The notes: a model not told the origin generated them from the sequence alone. 64,000 bases of DNA from Filosporella fistucella (GCA_030077755.1 JAQJZZ010000019.1:1500501-1564500); one strand, 5' to 3'; shown: positions 12,756-24,860, counted from the stretch's first letter. Numbers and translations are program-made.

Positions 12756-13928
12756 CTACGGTGTCATTCCATTCTCTACGCTGAATAGGCTCTCATCTTC
12801 CACTGGTGTGCCATCAGCATTGCTGATAACAATCCAAAGAATCCTATTCGCAACTTTTTCCTCTTTCTTATATGCTTTCTCTATCGTCTTATCATCCACC
12901 ACGTAGGTCTCCCTAGCCTCATTTCTCTTCATCCTCTCGTCCCTCTTCTCATGTGCCTTTCCAAGTGCTTTCATTTGCCGATTGACAGCCCAATGCAATG
13001 GCTTCTGGCCCATCCTTGATATCCAGTTCTCTGGTGGGGCTTCAGAAACGTTGAAATTGAGGCGTGAGATATAACCTTCCAGTGCTTGGAGTCGGAGAAG
13101 CCGCGGATCTTTGGCCCCAGACATGACTTCAGAACTACAACTAGTGTTGATAGTATCGGAGTGGGAATCGGAACGACTGTGTGGCAAAACAATATCACCC
13201 ACTATCTCAGGGCGAGGGAGCCTGAGCTTTGAAGTTTCATCCGATTTGGGGAATTTTATCACTGCCATCATCGTCTTCGTCGTCATAATCTTACACACCT
13301 GGAATATCTCAAATCAGATGTGGCTATGATTAAGGTAGGCAGAACATACTAGACCCCTCGGAGCAAAAATATCTAAATTTGCAGTTTTCAGGAATTTCCG
13401 CACACGGGCAAAAGAAACACCTGCGGATGCTAGGAGAGAAGTCACTTGCAAGAAACCACCTATGGCTTGAGCAGGGAGGACCCCTTGCACTGAAACCAGG
13501 ACACCGCCTGTTACGTGTGCCACTTGGAAGATGGGAAGGGAGACAAAAACCTGGTTCAGTCGATCGATGAATGCGAGGAACTCCGACCTGAGTAATGTAC
13601 GTGTTAGTGAAGTGTGGTTTCATCGTAGCGTGCTAGGGCATATACGTACTCTGTAATTGGATTACTGAGAGTTGAAAGGGAACATGGATAGCAGCGAGCG
13701 AATGGAGATAGGTTTTTCATGAATCTCAATAGACCAAAATTGGTTGATTCTGGACTCAAAGTTAGTCGAGGGCAGCGGTGAGTAAGGGCATGAAGTTGAT
13801 AAATTTGATAGGGACTAACGAGGGATAACGATTGGCTTGTCAAGCAGGTCGGTAGGGGACGATGAATTGACGGTTTCATGGTTGTGGGTGTCTTCAAAAT
13901 GGTATTGTGAAGGAAGCATTCTCTCCAT
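12756..13928 (-). CDS. Conserved fungal protein of unknown function
   Basis: At least four exons. The 3' part is solid: SEFLAFIDRLNQVFVSLP, a Gly/Ala/Val-rich stretch (VTGGVLVSVQGVLPAQAIGG) and, across an intron, VCKIMTTKTMMAVIKFPKS running to the stop at 12756. From memory of fungal proteomes this belongs to a widespread uncharacterised family: a FLAFID..LN..F segment, a glycine-rich hydrophobic region, an acidic or Ser-rich centre, a Lys/Glu-rich coiled coil (about 60 residues before the end) and a terminal RILWIVI strand. The first exon from the ATG at 13928 (MERMLPSQYHFEDTHNHE) can be joined in two ways, giving either IHEKPISIRSLLSMFPFNS or a different frame; the first fits the family better. 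Function unknown. Confidence 0.7.
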
Positions 13929-15063
13929 TATTGGTTCGGTGTAGAAGCTTGGGGTGTGAATATGTGACATGTTAAGATGCTAGAGTTACACACAGGGTCC
14001 CGGTTCGTAGATTTGAGATTTGATGCCTGGAGTAAATTGTATTTCAAATAGAACAACCGTACAAGAAAAATGAAATGAGTTAATAAGCCTACTCCTGGTA
14101 TCCTGTGTGGAGGTGCTGAACTTGAGACTAGTCTGGAGTGAGGTGTGAGAACTGACGGAATCACGGAAACTTCACACTTTATATCCATCTACCTAGCGCT
14201 CGAGATCTTCCAAAGGAAGAAACCGTACTCAGCCCTAACTACACTTTGAGTTTTGAGACAATGTCAAATTAAGTTTTCTCGCAGCACATCCAAGCAAAAG
14301 TATTGCGTAGCCGGGCAACGTTATGACGTACGAGATCCAAATGATGAAGATGTACGAATAATATACATGAAAAAGCAGAGTAATAAACGTGGCAGCGGCT
14401 GAGGCTGACGTGTAATTTAGAAGCAATCATCCATTTTGAAATATGTTGGAATCACAATTCAGGTTCTCATTGGGCAAGGAGTTGTTATGGTAGAAATTTA
14501 TCATACACCGCCGTACACTTTACCCTTTCCACTATAGCGTAGTTCTGAAATTTCGGGTCGACAGTGCATCCGTAATGAGACTGAAGGAAGGACTCGGATT
14601 TCAGTTGATTCCGACAAATAATTAATGGCTTTCCCGCAATTCCGTGCGTTGCTTCGTCATCAAACATCCTATCGAACGCGCAATTTTGCTTTCAAAAGAG
14701 TGGTATTGATAGATTTTCGGAACGAAGTCGGAAACAAGTGTAGGAAATTGCTTTTGAGCGCAGCTGTAGCATGTGGGATGGATGATGCGCGTTGCTTCAT
14801 ATTGTGGAAGGTCTAGCTCAGTGCAATTCTCTTTCTCCTGACCTCACTTGTAGACTGAGCTTATTTTTGTTATATATGATCGAAATGCAATGAAAACTTC
14901 TGTTATAGTTGATTACAAACCCTAGACAAACAATGAAAAGGAACCCTACAGTTCTAAGTATCTTATATGCAAATGTGCTCATCCAAATCTTTACGTCAAA
15001 TTACCACCTTCTCCACTCTCCTTGGGCATCTACATCCCAGAATTTCGCTGAAATCGAAATGAT
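13929..15063. other. Intergenic, nothing recognised
   Basis: Low-information sequence between the unknown gene and the 3' end of the RTA1 gene. The right part (14880-15060) is the A+T-rich 3' flank of that gene. Confidence 0.5.
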
Positions 15064-16070
15064 CTAAACAAATTCTCTGCCAGAATTGTCAGACGCAACA
15101 CTTTCCCGATACCCCACAATCTTCTCCATCTTCCAGCCCATCTTCACAATCTTCCCTCCTCTCACCAACGCTACCACCTCGCTAGGGTGTAAAATATTGA
15201 AAAGCACCATAACGGTGAACATCAATACCGCATCAAAAATATACAGATATACTTCATGCGAGAGCAAATACCCAGAGAAGCCCTGCAGGTATTCTATGAC
15301 ACGAAAAACAGATCGGATCATAATGAGTGCACTTGCGAAGAACAGAGCCATCAGGTGTTTGCGCCAAGGAGTGTCGCTTTGAGTGCGAGAGGTCGGTATT
15401 TTCTTCATCGTGAGGAAGAAGTGAATGGCAACAGCGATAAAGCAGCCAAAGAAGACGATCTGCACGAGCAGTCCAACGACGATAATGTATTTGCCCGTAC
15501 TGAGGGAGCTTTTGGTACCTGAAGATTGAACACCGCCGCCTAGAATGGCATCATAAGCCAAGTTTTCAGGTCGATGATACCTTGGTTAGAGGTGATGTAG
15601 GCTTACCTCCACCTTGCACAAAGAAAGAAACGATATCTCCAACAACAAATATCTTGGTGAGCCACTTCTTCTTGATCAGAGCGTGACTTTCGCCATCTGC
15701 CAATGTAATTATCCGACCCAACTCCATATAGATACTTGCTGCGAAGAGGGCAGGCGCCACGAGAAGGAGAAGCGTTTGGATAAGGTAGGGCACCAAGGTC
15801 CAATTAGGGGTCTGGGTATGAGAAATCGCACGGCCGATATATCCTATCCATTCAACTAAGACATCATCATTAATCTTTGACATGCAGTGCAGGAACCTGA
15901 AAGGGGGACGAACAAACTCCTCCCACAATGATGGGGATCATAAACCAAGTATGAGTCCGCAGAAGTTGATACAAATGAAGGGTTGTGGTTGCTATGAAGG
16001 CAATAACAAAGATGATGGCTGCCACCATGGATGGATCATAGTGGTAGTATCTAAACTCTGATTCGGCCAT
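15064..16070 (-). CDS. RTA1-family seven-transmembrane protein
   Basis: Three exons, complement of 15914-16070, 15607-15855 and 15540-minus-side exon 15064-15539, closing in phase to 293 residues. It starts MAESEFRYYHYDPSM. The family hallmark FEWIGYIGR is created exactly at the first splice junction. The rest shows the RTA1 pattern of seven hydrophobic helices, a Gly-rich loop (VQGGGGVQSSG, about residue 135) and a conserved region LMALFFASALIMIRSVFR then FRVIEYLQG. RTA1-like proteins are membrane proteins linked in yeast to resistance to 7-aminocholesterol and to phospholipid translocation; substrates in moulds are mostly unknown. It is divergent from a Zn2Cys6 regulator at 16758, so shared control is plausible. 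Confidence 0.92.
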
Positions 16071-16757
16071 CTTTGATGTTGAAAGAAGTAAGTGAAGGAC
16101 AGAGCTGCGAGATACTAAGCTGCGGTCTCAAAAACAGAGTCCGAAGAGTGAGATAGGATTAAAGCGAAGCTAAGTGAAGCAAGTTGTATAAAATGAACAC
16201 TGTTTGACATCGAGGATAAGATTGGTGAGGCTGAAACTTCAAGACGTTGAGATATCATTACTACTTGTATTTGCTCCGCACGGGACCGGATGAAGCGGTG
16301 ATGAATTACGATGCCCGTATAGAGCATCGGCAAAACGTACTCTTTACCTATTCCAAGAAGAGTCAAAAAGGCTTATTTGACAAATAGCTGCCAAGATTTC
16401 TGTAACACGATGACCCAAATAGGGTAGGGGTACGATGGAGTTGAGGGTATTTCGTACACTATTCCTAATTGGGCTTAATCCAGCATTATGTTCGCTTCCA
16501 TGTGAAGCTTGTTCTTAATCCTGCTGTCCACGTTGCTCACTTTCGTTGAGCCCATGTTAAGTATCTGAGCGCACACCATCCAAGGGGCACCGCATTAATA
16601 ACACTTCATATTTGTTCCGATGCTCCCCATATTCATACGAAGAAGAGGCTCTTGCCTATTTCCCGCCCGGCAACTCCACCACCGTACCAATCATATACTG
16701 TACGTATCAAGGCTGACTGGTTTCACTCCGTGACCAGCTCCAGATATTCCTAAGAAT
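16071..16757. promoter_or_regulatory. Shared divergent promoter region (RTA1 / regulator)
   Basis: The 687 bp between two divergent start codons must hold both promoters. Scattered CGG and CCG triplets occur (for example ACCGGAT near 16284), but I see no clear paired site. Confidence 0.45.
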
Positions 16758-17962
16758 ATGCCGTCCAGACGCACCCATTCCAAATCTCGGCATGGCTGCA
16801 GACAGTGCAAAATATCTCACGTCAAGGTATAGAAGAAACACCTTAAACCCTGACTGACATTTCAAGAGCTAATAACCTGCAGTGTGACCTGAGCCATCCA
16901 AGCTGCGGGAGATGTGTGAAATCGAAAAAGGTCTGCAATTTTACACCCTCGATCAGTTCCCTCCCATTAGAGGATGAGAGTAGCCCAGAGATTCTAATAG
17001 CACCGGGGGAACCAATACTGGTTGCAAACAACTCTTGTTCGGATGTACAGACCCTGGCATGGGAAGATCTGGAGCTTTTGCACCATTTCTCGACAGTCAC
17101 TTACTACACATTGGCCTATCGAGAAGATCTTCACCAAATGTGGCGAATCCAAATTCCCAAGATGGCTCTGAAGCAGAAATTCCTTATGCATAGCCTATTT
17201 AGCGTCGCCTCTTTACATATAGCTTCCTCGCATCCAGAAAACGCCGTCTCATACATCGACAGAGCAATTCGACACAACAACATCGCCCTTCGAGAGTATA
17301 GCTCTAAGCTTCACAGTATTACACCGGAAGATAGCCCTTCATTATTTGCTTGTTCGATTCTGCTGATCATTGTTGCTCTGCGCCTCTCAGCATCAAGTCC
17401 TCGTCAAGGATCAAGTGGAACCATCAAGGAGATCGCTGGCATCTTCATTCTCACACGAGGCGTACGGTTGGTCTTAGCAGAAATGTGAGATTGGGTCCGT
17501 AACAGTGACATTGCTCCTCTTTTTGCTGGTAGAGCGCTGGATGACAGCATCATATTGCCAAAGGATATCTCAGTTGCGGTAGAATTACTCGAGGAATATA
17601 ATCAGCACTCAGCGGACGCAGTATCAGAGAAGAAGGCATATTCCCTTGCTATTCAGGGGCTAAAGGTCTCTTTCATGCATCTACGATCGAAAGAAAGGGA
17701 TAACGGAATAGTGCTTAGTTGGCCCGTTGACGTCAGTCAAGAGTATACGAAATTACTGTACTTGGAACGACCGATGGCTCTCGTTATTCTGGCATACTTT
17801 GCCGTTACTCTCGACGAAGTCAGAGAATCTTGGTGGGCTGAGGGTTGGGGAACCCAGTTAATTTTCGAAGTGTCGCAGATGTTGAGTGCTGACTGGAAAC
17901 CTCTAATGGCATGGCCTATGGATAGGATCAGTGAAAGAACTTCTCGAAGGAATGATAGTTGA
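16758..17962 (+). CDS. Zn2Cys6 transcription factor, short type
   Basis: Three exons (16758-16826, 16883-17484, 17533-17962) give 366 residues. The zinc cluster is at the very N-terminus: Cys at 14, 17, 24, 31, 34 and 41 (C-x2-C-x6-C-x6-C-x2-C-x6-C), with the first intron immediately after HVK, a common intron position in this class. The body (LEDLELLHHFSTVTYYTLA and LMHSLFSVASLHIAS) matches the UPC2/sterol-uptake-control type of short C6 regulators, where the C-terminal half senses a ligand. It is transcribed away from the RTA1 gene and may regulate it; a sterol or lipid-stress role would fit RTA1 but is inference. It ends at a TGA after RTSRRNDS. Confidence 0.9.
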
Positions 17963-18705
17963 GATGAGTTCCTCTCTATCTTCAAAATTCCTCTCTTTCA
18001 CCAATCTTCTAGGTAAGGTTAGGGGGGGGGGAATTAAACCCAGGACGGGTTCTCCTTGAGTGTTTCTTTTTGGTTGTTTTGGATTTGCGTTTCATGGCCA
18101 CCTTGTAGATACTAGTATCATCACACTTTATGCTACGCTCAATTCAATTCAACGATTAAAATGGGAACTGGGCTATTGAATCCACAAGGAATGCATGTTC
18201 TATTCACAATGAAAAGGAATCGAACTGTGAAGCAAATCACGTGAGTCGTCTTGAGTCGTGCATACCCGGACAGCAAATAGAGTTTATCTTGGCCTGGTAT
18301 GTACAGTACCTGGTACAGTACGGTGCAATAAGTTTGAACACCCCTTCTGAAAGGTCTAACTATCATAGGCCAAGCGGTTGCCTATGATGGTTAGAGGTGG
18401 CTGAGTACTAACTTCAAGTGGTCAAGCTCTTGCTTGTTACAGTTAGACTCATTTAGGAAGTGTTCAAACTGTACTGTACGTACCGGCAATAGGCAAGTTA
18501 CCAGCAGTTTACTTACTAAGCGACAACATTTGTCAGCTGTCTTTCTTTATCTCCTAAGCAGACAACTTCACGACTTGTGATATTTTGCTTCTTACATAGG
18601 GAATATCATCAAAGTAGTCTACTGAAAAACTTAACAACCTCAAGCGTATTCGCCCTCTCTCTCCACGCGCTCTATACATACCCAGGTACCAGGCGACCCT
18701 TCCCA
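17963..18705. other. Intergenic with poly-G tract and a MITE
   Basis: It contains a run of ten G residues at 18022-18031 and a 161-bp inverted-repeat element at 18316-18476 (listed separately), which sits 230 bp upstream of the bZIP start codon and so within its promoter region. Confidence 0.5.
18316..18476. mobile_element. Small non-autonomous inverted-repeat element (MITE), Tc1/mariner-like
   Basis: The ends are inverted: CAGTACGGTGCAATAAGTTT on the left, continuing GAACAC, and CAGTACAGTTTGAACAC on the complementary strand of the right end. A TA dinucleotide flanks each end (18314-18315 and 18477-18478), as for Tc1/mariner target duplication. Further inverted motifs (TCTAACT) lie inside, and a nested hairpin has arms CTAACTATCATAGGC and GCCTATGATGGTTAG around 18356-18396. 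There is no coding capacity. The left end carries about 8-9 extra bases relative to the right. Confidence 0.7.
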
Positions 18706-20295
18706 ATGGCCTCGTTAAGTATGTCGAATGCCCGGATCGGCGTTAAAGAAAACGGACAGCAGGATCGAAAACGTGGACGACCGCGCATTCAATCGAACTC
18801 AGATGCGGGCACACCTGACGACAAAATTGCAGTAGAACGCAAACCTCCCTGAGAAACGAAGCCTTTGCTGATTATTCTATAGCAACGGAGGGAGCGGGTC
18901 AGACTTGCGCAGAGAGCATATCGAAATCGTAGAGACACGAAAGTAGATGATTTGAAAGAGAGAGTAGCAAAGCTTGAACGTGCTCTAGAAAAGATAATGG
19001 ACTCTTTCACAAGGTTTCAGAATTCAGTGATCGGAGTCGAAAACCTCCCGCCCAAAATTGCCCTAGACATCAGTAGAACTGCCCTTGATATTGCTTCAGC
19101 TGCTAGACAAACGCAAGTGGAAGAGCCATTTCGGGATACTCTGCTCGCAAATGACGGACCCGGGAAATTGATAAACAGTGAAGGAGCAGGAGCCGATGCT
19201 GAAATTATGAACCGACCTAAGGCCGGAGAAGTGTGGCCGAACGAAGCAGCAAAAGGTTCCAGCACCAGACTAACCTCAGTACCTGCAAGCGGCTCCACAA
19301 GTCTGAGTGTAGCAAACTCCTCGCCACCTGTAGATTTTCCTTTCCTCGTACCACCGCAAAACTTGGCTGCGAGGAGGCAGGAAATTGAGCAAGGGACATG
19401 GTTCACCACATTGCTTCTTCAGCTCTGTTCAGAGCAGGGCGTCCAGCTTTTGACGTCTCCAAGTACGACCTTTGATGATCTTCATCCAGCACTTTCTATC
19501 CACCTCACGTGGGTGACCGTTGACCAGCTTCGAGAGCAATGTCTACGAGCTAGATCGACCAACTTTAAGCATATTCACGAAGACCCAGAGCAATTAGTCA
19601 TATTCGGATCTCCTAGTATGTACCGCTCTATCGAAGGGAGTGACGACCTACTAGTTCCTCGGACGCCGAGCTTGGAACCACAGCAATTGATACAAGGACG
19701 AACAAGAACGAAGCTCGGCACGAGCTTATTGGATTTCCAAGGCGAGTGGTTAGAACCGATCGACGTGCAGGAATATCTAGAGTGTCAGGGTATCTTTTTA
19801 GGAAGCGGTGGGCAAGGGGGAGTGCTCCAAATTTCAATTCCCGAAAGTACTCTTCAAGACATTTGGACGCATGATGCAAATGCTATATTCACCGAGGAGA
19901 TTCAACGCTCAAGGGTTATACCTATGGCATGGCCATTTGCTATCGAGTCTCGAGATACTGAGGCTAGATTATTGCGTGAAGCAACGATAGAGGTCGAAGA
20001 ATACCAAGCTGCAACGATCGCAAGACACCACCATATCCCAGATGCAAGTATTCAGGAGCAGTACATGGTAACACAATCAGTTCACGAACAACAAACTCAA
20101 AATACTTCAGCTCGGTACAGCCTGAGAAACGAAATCCATCCGTATACACCTAGGGATAGCCTTATCAGTATTACTTTACACCTTGATAGATTGATGAGGT
20201 TCCTTGTAACAGCTGCCTGCTGTATTGGATCTGGACCAGGTGTCAGGAAAGAAGCTGTTGAGCATGCATTGAGGTTGTCAATATCCAAATACTGA
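18706..20295 (+). CDS. bZIP transcription factor
   Basis: Two exons (18706-18831 and 18883-20295) close to 512 residues. The intron falls inside the basic region: KIA then QRRERVRLAQRAYRNRRD, followed by a leucine-zipper heptad run (VDDLKERVAKLERALEKIMD, about residues 61-80). This is the fungal AP1/Yap-like class with the AQRAYRNRR core. The first 40 residues are basic (DRKRGRPRIQ, an AT-hook-like GRPR). The large C-terminal part (about 380 residues) contains a conserved fungal segment (EQGTWFTTLLLQLCSEQ; HLTWVTVDQLREQCLRAR) of unknown role. The start chosen is MASLSMSNAR at 18706; 18721 is also possible. A MITE lies in its upstream region. Its stop is only 40 bp from the stop of the convergent reductase gene. 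Confidence 0.9.
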
Positions 20296-20335
20296 TACAA
20301 TGTATTTATCAAAACCAATCAACTTCAGTGGAAAT

Positions 20336-21543
20336 TTACTGCTCGCTAGATCCAGCAACAAGGACTCCAATGGCCCTCAGCGTACTTGTCTCAGCATCTG
20401 CCGCCACGGGCTCCCACAGAGCATCTATCTTAGCCACGACTGATGGCTCCAATGCGCCTTTCTCGATTTCCATGACTGTCTCCTCGAACTGTTTTGAAGT
20501 GCTAGCACCGATGATCATCTCGTCGCCAAGGTCCCCATTGAGCACTGAGTGATATCGCACCCATCTATATGCCATACCCGCCTTTGAATAACCGGCGTCC
20601 TTGGCTATCTTGTTCCAATCTGCAAGCAATTTAATCATGGAAGGCTTCCTGAACATAATTCCCTGAACCTGTCCGAACATTGTGTTGGTGTCCCAGCGAC
20701 CACCAGTAAGCTTGTTTGTGCCAGGCTCAAAATCCTCGGCCGTCTTCGCCAGGAACCCCATTGCCAGTGGCGAGTATACCTGAATGGATATTCCAAGCTC
20801 TCGCAGAGTCGGGAATAGATCGAACTCTTGGATACGAGCAGCAGCGGAGTACATGCTTTGGTAGACGGTTGGCAGGACGAAACCATTGTTCTTTGCGTAG
20901 GCATGCCACTCGCGGACTTGACTTGCGCTGAAATTGGAGAGGCCGAACTGTGATTGGATGTCAGTATGGCGGTTGTTTCCTTTCCATTGGGGGCAGAGAA
21001 CCGACCTTCTCGAATCTTCCCTCTAAGTAAAGTTCTTGGATTGCCTTGTATGTGTTTTCCAAGGGCACAGTGTCATCGGGGGCATGTAGAAGATACACTC
21101 TCACCTAAATGCATAGCATGGGTCAGTACAAACCACAACAAATGGCCGGGTCGTGGTAATGATTGAGAACGTCTCTTACACGGTCCACTTTCAAAGCAGC
21201 AAAGCTCAGCCGCGCCTCTTTCATAATATTTTCGTAACTGCCATTGCCAGGTATTGCCGTTGGGGCTTTTGTTGTAATATCAAACTCCTTTGCCAACCCT
21301 TGGAGGCCAATGGCTTCCTCAGAGCGACCTTTCAACTGGGTAGCCATACAAATTAGCAAGCTGGACCAAAACAAAGCACTCTTGGAGGGTGCTACACACG
21401 TATGCACGGGCGGTGTCGAGTCTGGTGATGCCGTGCTTGCGAATAATGGCGAGCATCTCTTGCTGGAAGAGCATGTTCTCTGGTGTTGGCTCCCATATAT
21501 GAGTTCCAGCTACAAGAGCTACTGGAGTGCTTGAAGATGCCAT
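20336..21543 (-). CDS. Aldo/keto reductase, AKR7-like
   Basis: Exons 21400-21543, 21180-21335, 21006-21104 and 20336-20947 (complement) close to 336 residues. It is a cytosolic NADPH-dependent carbonyl reductase. The catalytic tetrad can be placed: Asp and Tyr in RLDTARAY, Lys in ITTKAP, His in VYLLHAPDD. The AKR signature GLSNFSASQVREW follows. The cofactor end is IIGASTSKQFEETV near the C-terminus. It resembles aflatoxin-aldehyde-reductase/AKR7 enzymes, which reduce dialdehydes and succinic semialdehyde; the true substrate is unknown. It is tail-to-tail with the bZIP gene. An oxidative or aldehyde-stress link between the two is conceivable but is not shown by the sequence. Confidence 0.93.
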
Positions 21544-22614
21544 CTTGGTTTTTACAGCTAGTAGTGGTGGGAAGAGTTCTCGGGAAGAATTGGCTTGATG
21601 TGGAAATATATGTTGGATGAGTTGTTTATAAGATCGAGAGACTGAAGAAGCGTCTGACTGCTGGTATTTGTAGGGCGTCTTGACCTTCCTCGTGGCATGA
21701 AAACAATTGTAAAAAATGCCATTGTTTGACCGTAGTCCTTGATGAAGCTGGAGAATGGCACAATGCTTTGTCAGTTCACATTCATTTCAATTCATGGAAC
21801 AGTGAAGAGGCGGTATAAACGCCTTTGAAGTTTCGGAGTTAAAAGGAGACGGGGCTCAGACTACATTCAGGCTTTCAGGGATCGTGCTGCTTTTAGTAGA
21901 CTAGTATCGGAGTAATAGTGAAGCTGAAAAAATTTAGCTACATCGAATTACCTGTGCATTGGAATCACCCCTATCCTGCGGTATGAAAACAGTCCCCGAA
22001 TCCTTCAGCAAGTCTTGCGAGGATGCCTGGGTACGGGGGTGCGAGCCCGTACGGTAGACCTGACTCGAGTGAGTCGCTATTTACACCTGCCTTCTCCCGG
22101 CTAGAAGCCTTGGCAATATTAAGCTCGCGAGGAATTATAATAGGGGGATTTGTAAGCAGTATTACCCGACACGCGACACGCATTTGTCGTGAATTTGTCG
22201 TCAATTTGTCGTCAATATGTCTTGTATTTGTCGCTCCACAATAACAAAATATCCGCAGCTAAAATAGGTCCCTGCTCCAAATTTCAACCCCATACCTCTG
22301 GCATACAGGCTGGGCATCTATCTGTGATTATGTGTTGTGATATGGTCGCCACCATCGGCTACAAAGTTAGGCACACATCGTCCGTCATATCACAAAGCAG
22401 AGAATGAAAACTTGAAATTTCCCAATGATTAATTTAGTGGAAGCTCACTCCGCCAAAGTATCTAGACCTCAGCAGTAATATGAGCCTCATACCTTTGTGC
22501 ACAAAATTGCGTCCTCAGCCCCTTTAGCCTCATCATGCTGTATATCCTCCCAAAGCACATCCTCGAGACAGCTGCAGCCATTGGATTAGCTGAGACCTTT
22601 ACGTACCCTCTATC
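21544..22614. other. Intergenic region upstream of the reductase
   Basis: Contains the promoter side of the reductase and a short tandem repeat at 22182-22233. No gene is recognised. Confidence 0.5.
22182..22233. repeat. Short tandem repeat, about 11-bp unit
   Basis: Successive copies of AATTTGTCGTC with small changes (ATTTGTCGTG, AATTTGTCGTC, AATTTGTCGTC, AATATGTCTTG, TATTTGTCG). About five units, non-coding. Confidence 0.8.
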
Positions 22615-24860
22615 CTAAGAACGACGAATGTTCAGAACGGCAGACTTGAATGACAATACCACATCTGGCCGAATTCGTTGATTGAGTACATCTTGACGAA
22701 TCTGCTCAATGGTAACCGAAAAAGTCAAATTAGCGGTTGCATCGAGTCTGGCGTTATCATCGGCTATGGAAACAGAACTTCTGTCGATCAGCTTGATCTC
22801 TCCTCCGCTCTCAAGGAGCTCCCGAGGGGTATATCGACCCGTGTAGACGCCTACCAGCATCAACTCCTGCAGACCTGAGAAAGCGGCCAAGAGCCATTCT
22901 AAACGAGAATCGAAATGTTGATTGAGATGGTAGCTTTTTAATATCAGGACAGATTGCTCGATAGCAAGATTCGTGATGTTGTGAAAGCGTGGTACTCTTC
23001 CAATGTGTGAAACAATGCTCTGCCAGTTTTGATTACTGAACAGTCTCTCAATGCCAAGGAGAAACAATGTATCTTCTTCACCGTTGAGCAAAAATGATTC
23101 TGGGCTCTGCTTCAACATGTTTGGCAAACGAACATTGTAAGGTCCAAGAGATCTAGTAGCCCTGTTGATGCGTATATCACTTGGTGCATTAAGCGCAATT
23201 GCAGCCGAGTCGCGACAAATTCGTACAACAGAACTGCCGTTTCCTTGAATGCAGCGGAGCGAGAGAACTCGAGCACCAACACGGGATCCAGCTGCAAAGT
23301 CACCCCACTCGACCGAAAGTACTACCAAATGGCCCGCCGTAGCGAATTTATTGATCAGGTTTCGTATCTCAGATAGAAGTGGTATATGCTGGAGCATATT
23401 TCCTCGCGAGGTTTTCTCTCCTGGGTACTGGGGCCGCGCAGCACGTGGAACATGCTCTCTAGCTTTCTCAACCACGGCTTTGAAGCAGCGACGATCTGTC
23501 CCAGTAATGTTGTGTAGCCCGGCTCTTTTCGTTCCATCAACTTGTATCTGTCATCCTCAAGAGCATCATATGCAATAAGCTGCCGCTTGAAACGGATTTC
23601 GAGGTCATCGAGAACTCGATTGAGTGCCTTCAGGTCGAGCATCTTTTGTCGAGAGATGAATGGGTCCATGGGTGCAAGTGGTAAGATGCCATTGTCAGAG
23701 ATAGCTAGTCGTCGGTTTTCGAGGAGTTCTTCAGCATTTGGAACGCTAGTCCAATGGAATCCCACCTTGGGAAGGGGAGCACCGAATTTAAATCCACGAC
23801 TGAGACGACCTTCCACTGTCATTTCATGTTAGTATATAGCCTTTGTTCCATCCTTTCCCCCTTCATCAAGATTGAGGATATAAGATTTGAGGACAAAGAA
23901 TAATTAAAAACGTATAAAAAAATCACTTACTCAAAGCTTGAAAAGCCGTTTCCATGTCCGGGCTCGCCTTGTGAAAATACGCATACTTCACCGCTGCATA
24001 CAGCTCCGAACTTGATAAATCACTTTCTTGACCTTGCCCAGCCTATCAAAAGTACCGCCATTGTATTCTTTAAGACGGCTATATGTGGTCCAGTATGGCT
24101 GATCATACCGAGCGATGTTGAAGATATTATCAAGCATGCGTGTCTTCTCCTCGGCACCGACATTTGCATAGCTCAGAGTCGCCTCTGAATTAAAGGAGTT
24201 AGCATAGGCGTTTTTTGTCTAACGGAATGACGATCTTTGTGGGCTTTCTTTTGCACCTGTGAAGACTTGAAGAATACTTACTTGTCTGATCCACCTCGAC
24301 TTCCTCGGCACCATATGGGAAGACCATTCTCTCAGTTCTGTACATGGATTGAGGGTCGTACTCAATATTTCCATCAATACGTACACTTGCTCCACCGATG
24401 CGGGCTGCTGGGCTGAGATCTGCTGGTGTATGCTTGAATCTGCGGCGTGTAATCAGACTATTTTGGGTTGATGTGGCTGGCTGTGGCTGCATCGTAGATC
24501 CAAAATCTTCGTCATCGTCATAGAATACTGGGAGTTCCGTGAAGCTATTATTGTCTGCCGTTGGCTGGAATGGGAGTGCTTGATCGAGATCTTGCGTGGT
24601 AGAGAACGGCACTGCAGTGCTTGAACTTAGCTGTAGTTCTACGGATTGATGACCAGGATCGAGATCTGTTCGATGCTTCTTTGGAGGTGATCGTCGAGTA
24701 GAGTCCGATGCTGGCTCAGTAAAGGGGATTTCTCTCTCCTGGTCTGCGGGGGTTAGCTTCACATCCATATTTTGTAGTCATGCATAGCAGAATGAGACTT
24801 ACCCTGCTCCATCGGGTCTCCAGGACTGGAGGATCTACTTCTCTTCTTGAAAGACTGCAT
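22615..24860 (-). CDS. Unknown Leu-rich / coiled-coil protein, model uncertain
   Basis: Starts at the ATG at 24860 (MQSFKKRSRSSSPGDPMEQ), followed in phase by an exon rich in Ser/Thr/Pro with an acidic patch (FYDDDEDFG) and then TKATLSYANVGAEEKTRMLD. The middle and last parts are long: FISRQKMLDLKALNRVLDDL is a likely coiled coil, and the final 286 codons (22615-23475) include FHNITNLAIEQSVLILKSYH. Two joints are unclear. One can be closed by an intron running from GTATGATCAG to AAAG near 24020-24110. The other can be closed by an intron from GTGCTGCGCG to CTCCAG near 23395-23455. Both use weak sites, so small indels are an alternative. I recognise no family; a Ser-rich disordered N-terminus with helical domains suggests a scaffold or regulator (inference). 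Confidence 0.5.
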
